Positions 63,110-64,000 of a stretch of 64,000 nucleotides of DNA are shown one piece after another; within the stretch, counting starts at the first letter, position 1, and each line of letters begins with the position of its first letter. The stretch is from Methylomicrobium agile. Its GTDB lineage: Bacteria > Pseudomonadota > Gammaproteobacteria > Methylococcales > Methylomonadaceae. The translations under genes and the position numbers were made by a program. The DNA is taken from NCBI RefSeq assembly GCF_000733855.1, contig NZ_JPOJ01000001.1, positions 2,683,001 through 2,747,000 of the forward strand. The letters run 5' to 3'. The notes under the pieces were generated by a model. The model searched no databases. It had not been told where the DNA came from and worked only from the letters and a program-made list of their open reading frames with translations.

Positions 63110-64000
63110 TTATATTGCTGGATAGAGCGATTTTAATTTTACCCGCGCCTCTTTGGTTGTAAATCGCCAATCCACACGAACAGCCTTCTGATTTCGTTGA
63201 TTTTGCCAAGCCTTAATTTCACGCTTCAATGAATCTTGATCGGGTATTCGCCGATGCAGGCATTGTCGAGCCATAATGCCAATTTCTATTTCTGCCATAT
63301 CCAACCAACTGCCATGTTTGGGAGTGTAGTGAATCTCAATACGCTCCGCTATTCTGCGCGCTTCTTCCGGTGTGAATGTGGCATAGAGCGAACTGACCTT
63401 GTGCGTATTCAGGTTATCCATCACCAAAACTATTTTCTTCTTTTCAGGGAAATGTTCATCCACTAATTCTTTGATCACCTGCGCCCAATCGGCTTTGGTA
63501 TGCTGGTCCGTCACTTTGACGTAACGCCATCCCTCAAGCGGTGCAAACAGCATAAATAAATGGCTGACGCCGTTACGTTCATATTCAAAATCCTGTTTTT
63601 CCGGCTTCCCTGGCCTGACCGGCAAAGGGGTTCGGGTTTCCTTGATGTGCTGTTTACTGGTTTCATCCAGGCAAACTAAAACCTCGTCGTCGGTATAGGT
63701 TCGATGATACGTTTCTAAAACATCCTCCATCGCGCAAACAAAATCGGCATTCGCTTGCGGGGGAATACACCAACACTCCTTTAACCAAGGCTTAAGCGCA
63801 TTTTTTTTAAAGTGGTCCTAACCGTTTCATCACTGACTGAATCGACCATCTGGCATTCAACCAGTTTGTCAGCCAACAATTGCATCGTCCATTCCGCTCG
63901 CCCCTCGGGAGCTGGCGTGCACGCTGTGGCCACCAGAAAGGCTTCGGCGGCGCCATCCAGTTTTTTAAAGCGGAAACGCTCCTGCACCTTCGGATTGAGA
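63110..64000 (-). mobile_element. IS630-family transposase, partial at window edge
   Basis: A minus-strand transposase in two frames. The upstream part (63987 to 63781, start beyond the window) has an N-terminal helix-turn-helix-like region (AADKLVE...VSDETVRTTLKKM). The downstream part (63730 to 63110) has the DDE triad in VLVCLDETSKQ, VLVMDNLNTHK and SWLDMAEIEIG. The two frames join at a run of eight A (63801-63808, minus strand), a minus-one frameshift site common in this family; the intervening bases read KPWLKECWCIPPQANADF when joined. The element lies directly against the CTAG of the IS5 copy. Confidence 0.85.

Overview
The window looks like chromosome of a gammaproteobacterium, most likely a methanotroph-type Methylococcales. 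This is inferred from the rimP-nusA-infB-rbfA-truB-rpsO-pnp order, a Pseudomonas-like trpFBA-accD-folC-dedD-cvpA-purF-metZ block, a membrane pyrophosphatase and an exosortase-associated acyltransferase. No methane-oxidation gene is present, so the assignment stays an inference. Two thirds is ordinary housekeeping DNA. The rest (about 21-27 kb and 39-64 kb) is accessory DNA full of palindromic repeats, duplications, broken genes and insertion sequences.

Layout. 0-1.7 kb: end of a peptide ABC-transporter ATPase and a YjbQ-type protein. 1.9-10.8 kb: a candidate promoter and leader RNA, then the transcription/translation operon rimP-nusA-infB-rbfA-truB-rpsO-pnp. 11.2-13.4 kb: proton/sodium-pumping pyrophosphatase. 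14.0-21.1 kb: exosortase-associated acyltransferase, a GGDEF-EAL c-di-GMP enzyme, an outer-membrane barrel protein, a frameshifted phosphate-binding-like gene and a large protein of uncertain function. 21.4-26.8 kb: a repeat island with two near-identical Rpn-type nuclease genes, a type IV pilin with a sigma-54 promoter, and a REP-associated tyrosine transposase (RAYT) whose stop codon runs into an array of its presumed REP palindromes. 26.8-36.8 kb, minus strand: glyoxalase-like protein, then metZ, purF, cvpA, dedD, folC, accD, trpA, trpB and trpF, which covers methionine, purine, folate, fatty-acid and tryptophan synthesis. 37.1-39.2 kb: an oxidoreductase and aminotransferase pair that may make an amino sugar (GnnA/GnnB type).

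39.3-44.1 kb holds a decayed copy of a TonB receptor plus LuxR regulator module, an AT-rich lipoprotein, a ParDE pair and an XRE regulator. The intact module lies at 57.3-60.8 kb, where it appears to split a second copy of the XRE gene. Between the two copies (44.5-56.3 kb) is the most interesting locus. It combines a two-partner secretion pair (TpsB transporter, TpsA exoprotein), a WD40-caspase protein with a signal peptide, two small uncharacterised proteins, an OmpA-like protein and a convergent membrane Ser/Thr kinase with a DUF4384-like tail. I read it as a possible cell-envelope signalling and proteolysis system built around a secreted adhesin; the functional link is inference from gene order.

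61.4-64 kb: a SAM methyltransferase, a complete IS5-family element with a CTAG target duplication, and part of an IS630-family element that runs off the window. At least five sequence-unrelated palindrome families in the window share the outer form GTAG...CTAC, the signature expected of RAYT-mobilised REP elements.
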